DNA from: Roseospira goensis
GTDB taxonomy: Bacteria; Pseudomonadota; Alphaproteobacteria; Rhodospirillales; Rhodospirillaceae
Length of the DNA stretch: 64,000 nt
Direction of reading: 5' to 3'
NCBI RefSeq assembly: GCF_014197795.1
Contig: NZ_JACIGI010000014.1
Coordinates: 48,257-112,256, forward strand
Positions within the stretch are counted from its first letter, which is position 1; each line of letters starts with the position of its first letter. Below are positions 17,151 to 26,364 of the stretch, piece after piece. The position numbers were made by a program, and so were the translations under genes. Under the pieces are notes generated by a model, which searched no databases, was not told where the DNA came from, and saw only the letters and a list, made by a program, of their open reading frames with translations.

Positions 17151-18713
17151 ATGCAGACCCAGACGGACGGCTACGTCACCGATATTCCGTACACGTCGCA
17201 GGCCTATCCGGCGCTGGCCCCCGTCAATCTGCTGATGGCCGCCACCCTGGCCGGGGTGCACCCGCCGGTGCTGGAGCCGGGCGCGGTGGTCTGGGAGCTG
17301 GGCTGCGGTCACGCGGGTGGTCTGATCGCGGCGGCCGTGGCGCATCCCGCCTGCCACTTCTTCGGCGTCGACTTCAACCCGGCCCATATCGCCGGGGCGC
17401 GCCGGCGCGCCGCCGACCTGGGGGTGACCAACGTCACCCTGCTGGACGCCGACTTCGTCGACCTGGCGCGCGAACCGGGTGCCCTGCCGGGCTGCGACCT
17501 GGCCGTCATCCACGGCGTCTACGGCTGGATCGGCGCGCCCGAGCGGGCGGCGGTGCGGGCGCTGCTGCGCCACGGCGTGCGGGCCGGGGGGCTGGTCTAC
17601 CTGAGCTACAACGCGATGCCCGGCTCGGCCGCCATGGGCATCGTGCAGCGGGCATTGCGGGAGGCCGCGTCGCTGGTGACCGGACGCAGCGACCACCGCC
17701 TGCGCCACGGGATCGAGCGCATCAAGGCGCTGCGGGCCGCCGGCGCCCTGCACCTGAGCGGCGGCGGCCTGATGGAAGGGCTGTTCGAGAAGCTGGACCA
17801 GGCCGATCCGGCCTATCTGGTGCACGAGTACATGAACGCCTCCTGGTCGGCGCTGTATCACAGCGACGTGGCGCGCGACATGGCGGAGGCCCGGCTGGAG
17901 TACGCCGGTAGCGCCGTCCCCTATGAGAACTTCCCCGAACTGATGCTGACGCCGGCCCAGGCCGAGGCCCTGGGCGAGGTGTCGGTGCCGCACGTGCGCG
18001 AGACCCTGCGCGACCTCTTCATCAGCCGGATCCTGCGCAAGGACCTGTTCATGCGTGGCGTGCGTCGAATGACGGAGGGGGAGCGGCACCACAGGTTGCG
18101 CGAGACCCTGATGTGCGCGGCCGTCAATCCGGCCGAGGCGGCGGACACCCTGTCGGTTCCGGCCGGGGAGATCACGCTGTCGCCGAAGTTCCGCGCCGCC
18201 GCCGAGGCGCTGTGGGAGGGCGGACCGCAGACGCTGGGTGCCCTGGTGGACGGCCCGCTGGCCGGGGCCACGGACACCACCCTGGAGTCGGCCGCGCTGC
18301 TGGTGTCCGCCGGCTTCGCCTGGCCGTGCCTGGCGCCGCCGCCCGAGTCGGCCGTGGCCACCAGCCGGCGGGCGTTGGCGCGGGGGGCGGCGGCGGTGCG
18401 GGCCGGCGGGCTGGGGACCCGGGTGACCGCCCTGGCGCCGCGGCTCGGCAGCGCGTTCGAGCTGTCGGGGCTGGAGTGCCTGGTGCTGGACGGCCTGTGG
18501 CAGGGCGTCCCGGATCAGACCGACGCCTTGGTGGAGCACGTCTGGGGGCCGTTCGAGGCCGTCGGCGAGACCCTGTTGAACAAGGGCGAGCGCATCGACG
18601 ACCCCACCCGCTGCCGGGCGCTGCTGGCCGACATGGTCGGCCGCATGCGGCCCGACCGGCTGCCGATCTGGCGCGGCCTGGGCATGCTGCCGGAGACGGT
18701 CGTGCGCGCCTGA
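17151..18713 (+). CDS. Class I SAM methyltransferase with regulatory domain
   Basis: A 520-residue protein. The N-terminal half is a class I methyltransferase with the SAM-binding motif I VWELGCGHAGG near residues 46-56 and the motif II-like acidic residue in FFGVDFNPAHI. The middle part (about 215-300), with helices after LMEGLFEKLDQADPAYLVHEYMN, matches the methyltransferase regulatory domain family (PF10119). The C-terminal part looks like a winged-helix region (AAAEALWEGGPQTLGALVDG). The substrate is unknown. It follows tagF by 72 bases on the same strand, so it may be transcribed with the T6SS genes, and either modifies a machine component or is passenger cargo. It ends exactly where the convergent GDT1 gene ends. 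Confidence 0.8.
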   Translation: MQTQTDGYVTDIPYTSQAYPALAPVNLLMAATLAGVHPPVLEPGAVVWELGCGHAGGLIAAAVAHPACHFFGVDFNPAHIAGARRRAADLGVTNVTLLDADFVDLAREPGALPGCDLAVIHGVYGWIGAPERAAVRALLRHGVRAGGLVYLSYNAMPGSAAMGIVQRALREAASLVTGRSDHRLRHGIERIKALRAAGALHLSGGGLMEGLFEKLDQADPAYLVHEYMNASWSALYHSDVARDMAEARLEYAGSAVPYENFPELMLTPAQAEALGEVSVPHVRETLRDLFISRILRKDLFMRGVRRMTEGERHHRLRETLMCAAVNPAEAADTLSVPAGEITLSPKFRAAAEALWEGGPQTLGALVDGPLAGATDTTLESAALLVSAGFAWPCLAPPPESAVATSRRALARGAAAVRAGGLGTRVTALAPRLGSAFELSGLECLVLDGLWQGVPDQTDALVEHVWGPFEAVGETLLNKGERIDDPTRCRALLADMVGRMRPDRLPIWRGLGMLPETVVRA

Positions 18714-18992
18714 TCAGGCCCTGAAGTGGGCGATGATGGTCAGGGTGCCGATGATGATGAACCCGATCCCCGCGATCAGCTTGAGCGGCACCATGGTGAG
18801 CGTGCGTTCGGCCATCGTGCCCAGCGCCACCGCCGCCGCGGTGGAGGCGACCAGCGCGCCGGCGGCGGCCAGGAACACGAGCAGCGGGTTGAGCTTGCCG
18901 TCGGTGGCGAACAGCAGGGTGGCAATCTGGGTCTTGTCGCCCAGTTCGGCCAGGAACACGGTCACGAAGATGGCGAGCAGGGACTGGACCAC
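18714..18992 (-). CDS. GDT1/TMEM165-family transporter, single-repeat form
   Basis: A 92-residue membrane protein with three hydrophobic segments. The family signature ELGDKT is at residues 16-21. GDT1/UPF0016 proteins move Mn2+ or Ca2+ across membranes, and most full-length members have two such repeats in about 190 residues. Only one repeat is present here, with no second copy nearby, so it would have to dimerise or pair with another gene product. The stop codon abuts the end of the convergent methyltransferase gene with no gap. No regulator or Mn riboswitch was recognised in the 93 bases upstream. Confidence 0.85.
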   Translation of the reverse strand: MVQSLLAIFVTVFLAELGDKTQIATLLFATDGKLNPLLVFLAAAGALVASTAAAVALGTMAERTLTMVPLKLIAGIGFIIIGTLTIIAHFRA

Positions 18993-19085
18993 GGGGGCGG
19001 GCTCCCTTGGTGAAGGTGGCGGGATGCCCGGTCCATAGCATCGGCGGCGTGGAAAGACGAGAGCTTGCGGCGTCCCGGGCGCGGC

Positions 19086-20264
19086 TCACGGGGCGGCGGC
19101 CGAGGGGTCCTCGGTCGCGGTGGGGGCGCGCGACAGCGGCGCGTCGGCGGCAAGGTTCGCCGTCCCGCTTGCCTCGCCGCTCGGGTCGGTCTCCTGCAAC
19201 ACGTCGAGTTCGACCGCCAGCGGTTCCTCGATCACGCCCGGCGCCGGCACCGGGGCGGTGGGGAGTGGCGGGACCCCGGGGGCCGGCCTGACCAGATCGG
19301 GCGCGAGCCGCCAGCGTTTCGGGGCCTGGCCGAAGAAGGCGCGATAGCACTTGGTGAAATGGGAGGCCGACGTGAATCCGCTCGCCACCGCCACCTGAAG
19401 GACGGTCAGCGAGGTCTGGGCCAGCAAGGCGCGCGCCCGCCACAGCCTAAGGTTGAGGTAGTAGCGCGACGGCGACACCGATAGATGCTTCTGGAACAGC
19501 CGTTCGAGCTGGCGTTCCGACACCCCCACGTCCCGGGCCAGGTCGTCGACCGGGATCGGCGTCTCCAGGTGCGCCTCCATGCGGGCGATGGCCGCCAGCA
19601 CCTTGGGGTGGCTGATGCCGGTGCGCTCGCGCAGGGCCAGGCGTTGCGGATCGTCGGGCCGGCGCACCCCGGTGTGGATCAGCGCCTCGGCCACCTTCAT
19701 GCCCAGCGACTCGCCGTGCTCCGACCGGATCAGCGCGATCATCATGTCGAGCGCCGCCGCGCCGCCGGCGCAGGTGAAGCGCTCGCCGTCGACCTCGAAC
19801 AGCGTGGCGGTGATCTCCAGGCGGGGAAACTCCTCGGCGAAGCCCTCCATGTTCTCCCAATGGATGGTGCAGCGCACGCCGTCGAGCAACCCGGCCCGCG
19901 CCAGCGCCAGCGCGCCGGTGCACAGCCCGCCGAGCGAGATCCCCTTGCGCGCCGCCTGGCGCAGCCATCCGGTCACGGCGCCGTTGCGGAAGCCCTCCAT
20001 GCCCAGGCCGGCGCACACGGCGATGGCGTCCGGCTGGTGCGGCGAGGCGCCCATGCGCCCGTCGGGGAGGATGTGGATGCCGGTGCTGGCCACCGCCGGG
20101 CCGCCGTCGACCGTCAGCATCTCCCAGGTGTACAGGGTCCGGCCGGCCAGCCGGTTGGCGGTGCGCAGCGGCTCGACGCTGGACGTGAACGCCAGCATGG
20201 AAAAGCCCTGGAGCAGAAGGAACTGGAAATGGCGGGCGTCGCCGTCCCGTCTGGCCTTGAACAT
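19086..20264 (-). CDS. GlxA-family AraC-type regulator, probable dimethylglycine/sarcosine regulator
   Basis: A 392-residue transcription factor. Residues about 12-190 are a DJ-1/PfpI-like sensor domain (FQFLLLQGFSMLAFTSSVEP; GGLCTGALALARAGLLDG). Residues about 225-330 are an AraC-type double helix-turn-helix (VGVSERQLERLFQKHL; ASGFTSASHFTKCYRAFFG). The last 60 residues are Pro/Ala-rich and unlike the family. GlxA-type regulators such as GbdR and CdhR control betaine, dimethylglycine or carnitine breakdown. Its position next to soxBDAG and the dimethylglycine dehydrogenase gene supports a GbdR-like role, but the inducer is inferred. The 127-base gap to the second regulator contains AACAC-N5-GTGTT at about 20368, a possible but weak operator. 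Confidence 0.85.
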   Translation of the reverse strand: MFKARRDGDARHFQFLLLQGFSMLAFTSSVEPLRTANRLAGRTLYTWEMLTVDGGPAVASTGIHILPDGRMGASPHQPDAIAVCAGLGMEGFRNGAVTGWLRQAARKGISLGGLCTGALALARAGLLDGVRCTIHWENMEGFAEEFPRLEITATLFEVDGERFTCAGGAAALDMMIALIRSEHGESLGMKVAEALIHTGVRRPDDPQRLALRERTGISHPKVLAAIARMEAHLETPIPVDDLARDVGVSERQLERLFQKHLSVSPSRYYLNLRLWRARALLAQTSLTVLQVAVASGFTSASHFTKCYRAFFGQAPKRWRLAPDLVRPAPGVPPLPTAPVPAPGVIEEPLAVELDVLQETDPSGEASGTANLAADAPLSRAPTATEDPSAAAP

Positions 20265-20391
20265 GTCCGCCTCTCAGGCCGCGATCCTTTCGCCTGTCGG
20301 CACCGGCCCCGAACGCGGGCGCCGGGCGGAGTTCCTCTATCACAGCGCAAAAAGGGCGGGGGCGTAAACACGGAAAGTGTTCGGCCGCGTA

Positions 20392-21444
20392 TCAATCGGC
20401 AGCGGGTGGCACGGCGAGGGGGCTCTCCCGCCGGGCGGCGGCGCGCAGCACCTGCGGCGTGGCGCCGTAGGCGGCCTTGAGGTGGCGCGAGAAGTGGGAC
20501 GCGTCGGCGAACCCGCACTCCTGGGCGATCTCGGTGAAGCTGCGCTGCGAGCGGGTGACCAGCCAGTGGCCGTGCTGGAGCCGCAGCCCGCGCGCGTAGG
20601 CCGAGGGCGTGGTGTTCAACTCGTCGCGGAACAGGCGTTCGAGCTGGCGCCGCGACAGCCCGATGCGCCGCGCCAGATCGCCGGCCCGCGGTGGCGTCGC
20701 CAGCGTGTGTTCGAGAATGCGCAACGCCCGGCGCAGGCGGGGGTCGCGCACCGGAACCCCGCCGGTGGCGATGTCCATCGGCTGCGGGGTGTCCGGCGGC
20801 CGGGCCCCGTCGCTGACCAGGATGTGCAGCGCCTTGCGCGCGGCGGCGGTGCCGAGGTGGCGGTCCACCAGCCACGCCGCCAGGTCGACGGCCCCGGTGC
20901 CGCCGGCGCAGGTGATGCGCGGCCCGTCGACCACGAACAGGCGGTCGGCCACCGGGGTGACCTCGGGGAACGCCTTGACCAGATCCCAGTAGTGATACCA
21001 GGACACGCAGCACTGCCGCTCGCGCATCAGGCCGGCGTCGATGAGGGTGAACACGGCGGTGCACAGGCCCACCAGGGGCACCCCGGCGGCGGCGGCCTCG
21101 CGCAGATAGCTCAGCACCCCCGGGGCCTGGACCGGCCCCTGATGGATCAGGCCGCCGACCACCACGATATAGTCGAAGCCGCGCGGCGCACGCAGGCCAT
21201 CGTCGGGCGTCACCCGGGTGCCGCAACTGGCGCGCACCGGGCGGCCGTCGGCGGTCATGATGGTCCAGCGCGCGGCGATCGGGCGGCTGCGGTCGCCCTC
21301 GTCCGCGGCCAGGCGCAGCACGTCGACGAACCCGGCGAACGGCAGCAGGGTGAAGTCCCGCAGCAGCAGGAATCCCACCTTGAGGCGGGCCTCGGTCGCG
21401 GCCGGTGGGGACATGGGGCGACACGGCTCCCAGCTTGTGCGCAT
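20392..21444 (-). CDS. GlxA-family AraC-type regulator, second copy
   Basis: A 350-residue protein with the same architecture as its neighbour: a DJ-1/PfpI-like domain (LKVGFLLLRDFTLLPFAGF; VGLCTAVFTLIDAGL) and a C-terminal AraC-type DNA-binding domain (IGLSRRQLERLFRDEL; CGFADASHFSRHLKAAYG). The two are clearly diverged in sequence, so this is not a recent duplication. It is divergent from soxB, with a 240-base intergenic region between them that probably holds both promoters. It may respond to a different intermediate from the first regulator. An internal ATG ten codons downstream (MSPPAATEARLKVGF) is an equally good start. Confidence 0.83.
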   Translation of the reverse strand: MRTSWEPCRPMSPPAATEARLKVGFLLLRDFTLLPFAGFVDVLRLAADEGDRSRPIAARWTIMTADGRPVRASCGTRVTPDDGLRAPRGFDYIVVVGGLIHQGPVQAPGVLSYLREAAAAGVPLVGLCTAVFTLIDAGLMRERQCCVSWYHYWDLVKAFPEVTPVADRLFVVDGPRITCAGGTGAVDLAAWLVDRHLGTAAARKALHILVSDGARPPDTPQPMDIATGGVPVRDPRLRRALRILEHTLATPPRAGDLARRIGLSRRQLERLFRDELNTTPSAYARGLRLQHGHWLVTRSQRSFTEIAQECGFADASHFSRHLKAAYGATPQVLRAAARRESPLAVPPAAD

Positions 21445-21559
21445 GCGTCATGGCGATGGGGCAAGCGGTGCCCCGGCCGCGCCCGCACGCCCGCGGCACA
21501 ATGAAGTGATTTCAAAGGGTCACCGGGCGCGGGCCGGGAGTCAACACGGCCCCGTCCGC

Positions 21560-21609
21560 CATGTCGCAAATATGCAAGAGGGCTGTCCCACCTGTTCTAG
21601 TCATGTCGC
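21560..21609. promoter_or_regulatory. Candidate AraC-type operator: two direct CATGTCGC half-sites
   Basis: CATGTCGC occurs at 21560-21567 and again at 21602-21609, in the same orientation and 42 bp apart (about four helical turns). The pair lies in the intergenic region between the second GlxA-type regulator and soxB, upstream of the soxB start. Direct repeats on the same DNA face suit AraC-family binding. The match is short and the function is inferred. Confidence 0.3.
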
Positions 21610-21684
21610 GTTGGTTCACGCTCTGCTGGCGTTCGGATGTGCGGCCTCGGGCCGGACCGCCGACCCACCGGAGGGGAGGGCGTC

Positions 21685-22938
21685 GTGACGCGGTATTCGA
21701 TCTGGTCGCTGGCGCGCAACGCGCTGTCCCATCACGCCGATTGGCCGCGCCAGTGGCGCAGCCCGGCGCCGCGTCCGGCCTACGATGTGGTCATCGTCGG
21801 CGGCGGTGGCCATGGCCTCGCCACCGCCTACTACCTCGCCAAGGAACACGGCATCGCCAACGTGGCGGTGCTGGAGAAGGGGTGGCTGGGCGGCGGCAAC
21901 ACCGGGCGCAACACCACCATCGTGCGCTCCAACTACTTGTGGGACGAGAGTGCGGCGCTCTACGAGCTGTCGTTGAAGCTCTGGGAAGGGCTGTCCAAGG
22001 ACCTGAACTACAACGTCATGCTCAGCCAGCGCGGGGTCCTGAACCTGGCGCACAGCCTGGGCGACGTGCGCGCCGGGCGCCGCCGCGCCGAGGCCAACCG
22101 TCTGAACGGCATCGACTCGGTGTGGCTGGAGCCGGAGGGGGTCAAGAAGGTCTGCCCACCCCTCAACACGTCGGCGTCGCTGCGCTACCCGGTGCTGGGC
22201 TCGACCTGGCAGCCGCGCGGCGGGACCGCGCGGCACGACGCCGTGGCCTGGGGCTATGCCCGCGCTGCCGACGCGCGCGGGGTCGACATCATCCAGACCT
22301 GCGAGGTCACCGGCATCCGCCGCGATCCCGACGGCCGTGTCGCGGGCGTGGAGACCACACAGGGCTTCATCGGCGCCGGCAAGGTGGGGATCGTCGCCGC
22401 CGGGCACACCTCGGTGCTGGCGGCGATGGCGGACATCCGGCTGCCGATCCAGTCGCACCCGTTGCAGGCGCTGGTCTCGGAGCCGATCAAGCCGGTGCTG
22501 GATTGCGTCGTCATGTCGGGCGCGATCCACGTCTACGTCAGCCAGTCCGACAAGGGCGAACTGGTCATCGGCGCCGGCATCGACGGCTACAACTCCTACG
22601 CCCAGCGCGGCAGTGTCCACGTGCTGGAGCATCAGACCGCGGCCTTGTGCGAGCTGTTCCCGGTGTTTGCGCGGCTGCGGATGATGCGCACGTGGGCCGG
22701 CATCGTCGACGTCTGCCCCGACGCCTCGCCGATCCTGGGCAAGACGCCGGTGCCGGGGCTGTTCATCAACGGCGGCTGGGGCACCGGCGGGTTCAAGGCA
22801 ACGCCGGGCTCCGGCTACGTGTTCGCCCACACCATCGCCCGCGACGAGCCCCATCCGGTGGCGGCGCCGTTCGCCCTGGAGCGGTTCACCACCGGCGCGC
22901 TGATCGACGAGCACGGCGCCGCCGCCGTGGCGCATTAG
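21685..22938 (+). CDS. soxB: Heterotetrameric sarcosine oxidase subunit beta
   Basis: A 417-residue FAD/FMN flavoprotein, the catalytic subunit of four-subunit sarcosine oxidase, which converts sarcosine to glycine and passes the methyl carbon to tetrahydrofolate. The dinucleotide-binding motif [17 protein letters not shown] is near residue 34. The segment [15 protein letters not shown] carries the histidine (His184 here) that corresponds to the covalent FMN site of characterised enzymes. The GTG start at 21685 is preceded by GAGGGGAGGG at the right spacing and gives the usual family length. It is the first gene of soxBDAG. Confidence 0.95.
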   Translation: MTRYSIWSLARNALSHHADWPRQWRSPAPRPAYDVVIVGGGGHGLATAYYLAKEHGIANVAVLEKGWLGGGNTGRNTTIVRSNYLWDESAALYELSLKLWEGLSKDLNYNVMLSQRGVLNLAHSLGDVRAGRRRAEANRLNGIDSVWLEPEGVKKVCPPLNTSASLRYPVLGSTWQPRGGTARHDAVAWGYARAADARGVDIIQTCEVTGIRRDPDGRVAGVETTQGFIGAGKVGIVAAGHTSVLAAMADIRLPIQSHPLQALVSEPIKPVLDCVVMSGAIHVYVSQSDKGELVIGAGIDGYNSYAQRGSVHVLEHQTAALCELFPVFARLRMMRTWAGIVDVCPDASPILGKTPVPGLFINGGWGTGGFKATPGSGYVFAHTIARDEPHPVAAPFALERFTTGALIDEHGAAAVAH

Positions 22939-22981
22939 GCAGGACCGCCACCCGTCGACCGCCCACCGAAAGGGTCCATCC

Positions 22982-23284
22982 ATGCTGCTGATCGAGTGCC
23001 CCTGGTGCGGGCCGCGCGAGGAACCCGAGTTCCACTACGGCGGCCAGGCCCACGTGGTCCGGCCCGCCGATCCGGCGGCGCTGTCGGATGCGGACTGGGC
23101 CGCCTACGTATTCCTGCGCGATAACCCCAAGGGAGTGTTCGCCGAACGATGGTGCCACACCGCCGGCTGTCGGCGTTGGTTCAACGTGCTGCGCGATACC
23201 GTCAGCCACCGGGTGCTGGCGGTCTACCGCATGGGCGAGACGGCTCCGGCGGTCGACCCGGCGCTGGTGGAGGGCGCGCGATGA
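22982..23284 (+). CDS. soxD: Sarcosine oxidase subunit delta
   Basis: A 100-residue subunit with the cysteine/histidine pattern of the delta family: CPWCGPREEPEFHYGG at the start and WCHTAGCRRWF near residue 60, which bind zinc in known structures. It is structural rather than catalytic. The gap to soxB is 43 bases, and its stop overlaps the soxA start by four bases (ATGA), indicating translational coupling. Confidence 0.95.
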   Translation: MLLIECPWCGPREEPEFHYGGQAHVVRPADPAALSDADWAAYVFLRDNPKGVFAERWCHTAGCRRWFNVLRDTVSHRVLAVYRMGETAPAVDPALVEGAR

Positions 23285-26200
23285 CCGAGCATACCCAGGA
23301 CGGCCGCCGGCCCGACGGCGGCCTGATCGACCGCAGCAAGCGGCTGCGCTTCCGCTTCAACGGCCACTGGATGGACGGCCACCCGGGCGACACCCTGGCC
23401 AGCGCGTTGCTCGCCAACGGGGTCCATCTGGTGGGCCGCTCCATGAAGTATCACCGGCCGCGTGGCCTCCTGGCCGCCGGGCCTGAGGACCCGGGCGGCC
23501 TGGTCCAGCTTCACGGCCAGGACCCGGCGCGCACCGACCCCAACTGCCGGGCCACCCAGGTTCCGCTGGTGGACGGCCTGGAGGCGGACAGCGTCAACGT
23601 CTGGCCGTCGGTCGAGCGCGACCTGGGCGCCGGCCTGGGGGCGGCCGAGCGCATCATGGGGGCCGGGTTCTACTACAAGGTGATGCACGGCTCCCAATGG
23701 ATGTGGCAGCACGGCTTCGAACCGCTGATCCGCCGCGCCGCCGGCTTCGGCAAGGCGCCGACGCAGCCGGACCCGGACCGCTACGACCACCGCCATGTGC
23801 ACTGCGACGTGCTGATCGTCGGCGCCGGCCCGGCCGGGCTGGCGGCGGCCCAATCAGCGATATGCTCCGGCGCGCGCGTCATCCTGGCCGAGCAGGACGA
23901 GCGCCTGGGCGGCAGCCTGCTGGCCCGCGACCGCCGCATCGACGGCTGGTCCGGCCCGGACTGGGTCGCCGCCGTCGAGGCCCGTCTGCGCGCCTGCCCG
24001 GCGGTGCGCCTGCTGCCGCGCACCACCGTGACCGGCTACTACGACCGCAACTACCTGGTGGCGCTGGAGCGGGTCACCGATCACCTGCCGCTGGACCAGG
24101 CCCCGGCCGGGCGGCCGCGCCAGCGCCTGTGGCACATCCGTGCCGCCCGGGTGGTGCTGGCGACCGGCGCGCACGAGCGGCCGCTGGTGTTCGGCGACAA
24201 CGACCGCCCCGGCATCATGCTGGCGGGCGCCGCGCAGGCCTACCTGCACCGCTGGGCGGTGCTGCCGGGGCGCGACGTGGTGCTGTTCACCAACAACGAT
24301 GCCGCCTACGAGGCGGCGCTGGACCTGCACGCCGCCGGGGCTTCGGTGCGGGCGATCGTGGATTCCCGACTGGAGCCCGGGCCGGGGCTGCCGGCGCGGG
24401 CGCGGGCGGCGGGCCTGCGCATCATGACCGGCTACGTCATCGGGGGCACCACCGGTACCGCGCGCGTCACCGGGGCGAGCGTGACCAAGCGGGACGGCGC
24501 CGGCCGTGCGCTGCCGCATGCCCTCGACACCGTGGCCTGCGACCTGCTGCTGGTCTCCGGCGGGTGGTCGCCGGTGGTGCATCTGTTCAGTCAGTCCGGC
24601 GGCCGGCTGCGCTACGACGACGACCGGGTGGCCTTCGTGCCCGACCGGGCCGTGCAGGATCAGGCGTGCGTGGGGGCCTGCGCCGGCACCGTCGCCCTCG
24701 CCGAGTGTCTGGCCGAGGGCGCGGCCGCCGGGGCCGAGGCCGTCCGCCGGGCCGGCTTCGATCCCGGACCGGCCCGGCCGGCGCCGGCGGTGGTGGCACC
24801 CGAGCCCGGCACCATCGCACCGCTGTGGTGGGCACGGCCGGCCGCGGGCCAGGAGCACGCCTGGGGCAAGCCGTTCGTCGACTTCCAGACCGACACCACC
24901 GCCCACGACATCCGCCAGGCCGCGCGCGAGGGCTTCGAGAGCGTCGAGCACGTCAAGCGCTACACCCTGACCGGCTTCGGCACCGACCAGGGCAAGACCG
25001 CCAACATCAATGCCTTGGGCATCCTGTCGGAAACCCTGAACCGGCCGATCCCGCAGGTCGGCACCACCACCTTCCGTCCGCCCTACACCCCGGTGACGTT
25101 TGCCGCCATGGCCGGACGCGACCGCGGCGACCACCTGGACCCGGCGCGGCTGACCGCGATCCATGACCGCCACGTGGCGCTGGGCGCGGAGTTCGAGGAC
25201 GTCGGCCAGTGGAAGCGGCCGTGGTACTACCCCCACGCCGGCGAGGACATGGCCGCCGCCGTGGCCCGCGAGTGCCGGGCGGTGCGCGAGGCGGTCGGCG
25301 TGCTGGACGCGTCCACCCTGGGCAAGATCGACATCCAGGGACCGGACGCCGCCGAATTCCTGAACCGGGTCTACACCAACGCCTGGAAAAAGCTGGCGAT
25401 CGGCCGGGTGCGCTACGGCGTCATGTGCCGCGAGGACGGCATGGTGTTCGACGACGGCACCACCGCGCGGATCGACCAGGACCGCTACCTGATGACCACC
25501 ACGACCGGCAACGCGGCGGCCGTGATGGATCACCTGGAGGCGTATCTCCAGACCGAATGGCCGGACCTGCGGGTGCGCCTGACCTCGGTCACCGAGCAGT
25601 GGGCCACCGTGGGCCTCGCCGGGCCGCGGGCGGGGGTCCTGATGGCGCGCCTCGCGTCGGGTCAGGACCTGTCGCCGGCCGCCTTCCCCTTCCTGAGCTG
25701 GCGCCTGGCGGTGGTCGCGGGGCTGCACGCCCGCGTCTTCCGGATCAGCTTCACCGGCGAGTTGCAGTACGAGATCAACGTCCCCTGGCACCAGGGCGGG
25801 GCGTTGTGGGACGCCATCCTGCGGGTCGGGGTTGACCTGGGGGTCACACCCTACGGCACCGAGACCATGCACGTGCTGCGCGCCGAGAAGGGCTTCATCA
25901 TCGTCGGCCAGGAGACCGACGGCACCCAGACCCCGGGCGACCTGGGGCTGGACTGGCTGGTCTCGAAGACCAAGCCGGACTTCATCGGCAAACGCTCGCT
26001 GAGCCGGCCGGACATGCTGCGGCCCGACCGCAGGCAATTGGTCGGCCTGCGGCCCAAGGACCGGCGCCCCAAGGACAGTCGTCAGGTGTTCCCGGAGGGC
26101 AGTCAGATCGTGGAGCCGGGGGCGGCGCGGCGGCCGCCGCCGGTCCCCATGCTGGGGTTCATCACCTCCAGCTACTGGAGTCCGGCGCTGGACAGCGGCT

Positions 26201-26364
26201 TTGCGCTGGCGCTGGTGGCCGGCGGGCGGGCGCGGATCGGCGACACCGTGTCGGTGGCGCTGCCCGACGGCGAGCGCCCGGCCGTGATTTGCGATCCCGT
26301 GATGTACGACAAGGAAGGAGCGCGCCGTGATGGACACCCCGACGCTGCCCGCCGCGCTGCTTGA
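23281..26364 (+). CDS. soxA: Sarcosine oxidase subunit alpha
   Basis: A 1027-residue subunit, the normal size. The N-terminus has the 2Fe-2S-ferredoxin-like fold region seen in the family (LRFRFNGHWMDGHPGDTLA, GRSMKYHRPRG). An NAD+-binding Rossmann motif VLIVGAGPAGLAAAQ is near residue 180. The C-terminal 380 residues are a GcvT-like aminomethyltransferase domain that binds tetrahydrofolate (ending FITSSYWSPALDSGFALALV). It overlaps soxD by four bases and soxG by about 38 bases. The start at 23281 is fixed by this coupling and by the family N-terminus. Confidence 0.95.
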   Translation: MTEHTQDGRRPDGGLIDRSKRLRFRFNGHWMDGHPGDTLASALLANGVHLVGRSMKYHRPRGLLAAGPEDPGGLVQLHGQDPARTDPNCRATQVPLVDGLEADSVNVWPSVERDLGAGLGAAERIMGAGFYYKVMHGSQWMWQHGFEPLIRRAAGFGKAPTQPDPDRYDHRHVHCDVLIVGAGPAGLAAAQSAICSGARVILAEQDERLGGSLLARDRRIDGWSGPDWVAAVEARLRACPAVRLLPRTTVTGYYDRNYLVALERVTDHLPLDQAPAGRPRQRLWHIRAARVVLATGAHERPLVFGDNDRPGIMLAGAAQAYLHRWAVLPGRDVVLFTNNDAAYEAALDLHAAGASVRAIVDSRLEPGPGLPARARAAGLRIMTGYVIGGTTGTARVTGASVTKRDGAGRALPHALDTVACDLLLVSGGWSPVVHLFSQSGGRLRYDDDRVAFVPDRAVQDQACVGACAGTVALAECLAEGAAAGAEAVRRAGFDPGPARPAPAVVAPEPGTIAPLWWARPAAGQEHAWGKPFVDFQTDTTAHDIRQAAREGFESVEHVKRYTLTGFGTDQGKTANINALGILSETLNRPIPQVGTTTFRPPYTPVTFAAMAGRDRGDHLDPARLTAIHDRHVALGAEFEDVGQWKRPWYYPHAGEDMAAAVARECRAVREAVGVLDASTLGKIDIQGPDAAEFLNRVYTNAWKKLAIGRVRYGVMCREDGMVFDDGTTARIDQDRYLMTTTTGNAAAVMDHLEAYLQTEWPDLRVRLTSVTEQWATVGLAGPRAGVLMARLASGQDLSPAAFPFLSWRLAVVAGLHARVFRISFTGELQYEINVPWHQGGALWDAILRVGVDLGVTPYGTETMHVLRAEKGFIIVGQETDGTQTPGDLGLDWLVSKTKPDFIGKRSLSRPDMLRPDRRQLVGLRPKDRRPKDSRQVFPEGSQIVEPGAARRPPPVPMLGFITSSYWSPALDSGFALALVAGGRARIGDTVSVALPDGERPAVICDPVMYDKEGARRDGHPDAARRAA

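Noticed and set aside
20366-20382. AACAC-N5-GTGTT inverted repeat between the two GlxA-type regulator genes
   Set aside because: Only five paired bases and no second copy; too weak to call an operator.
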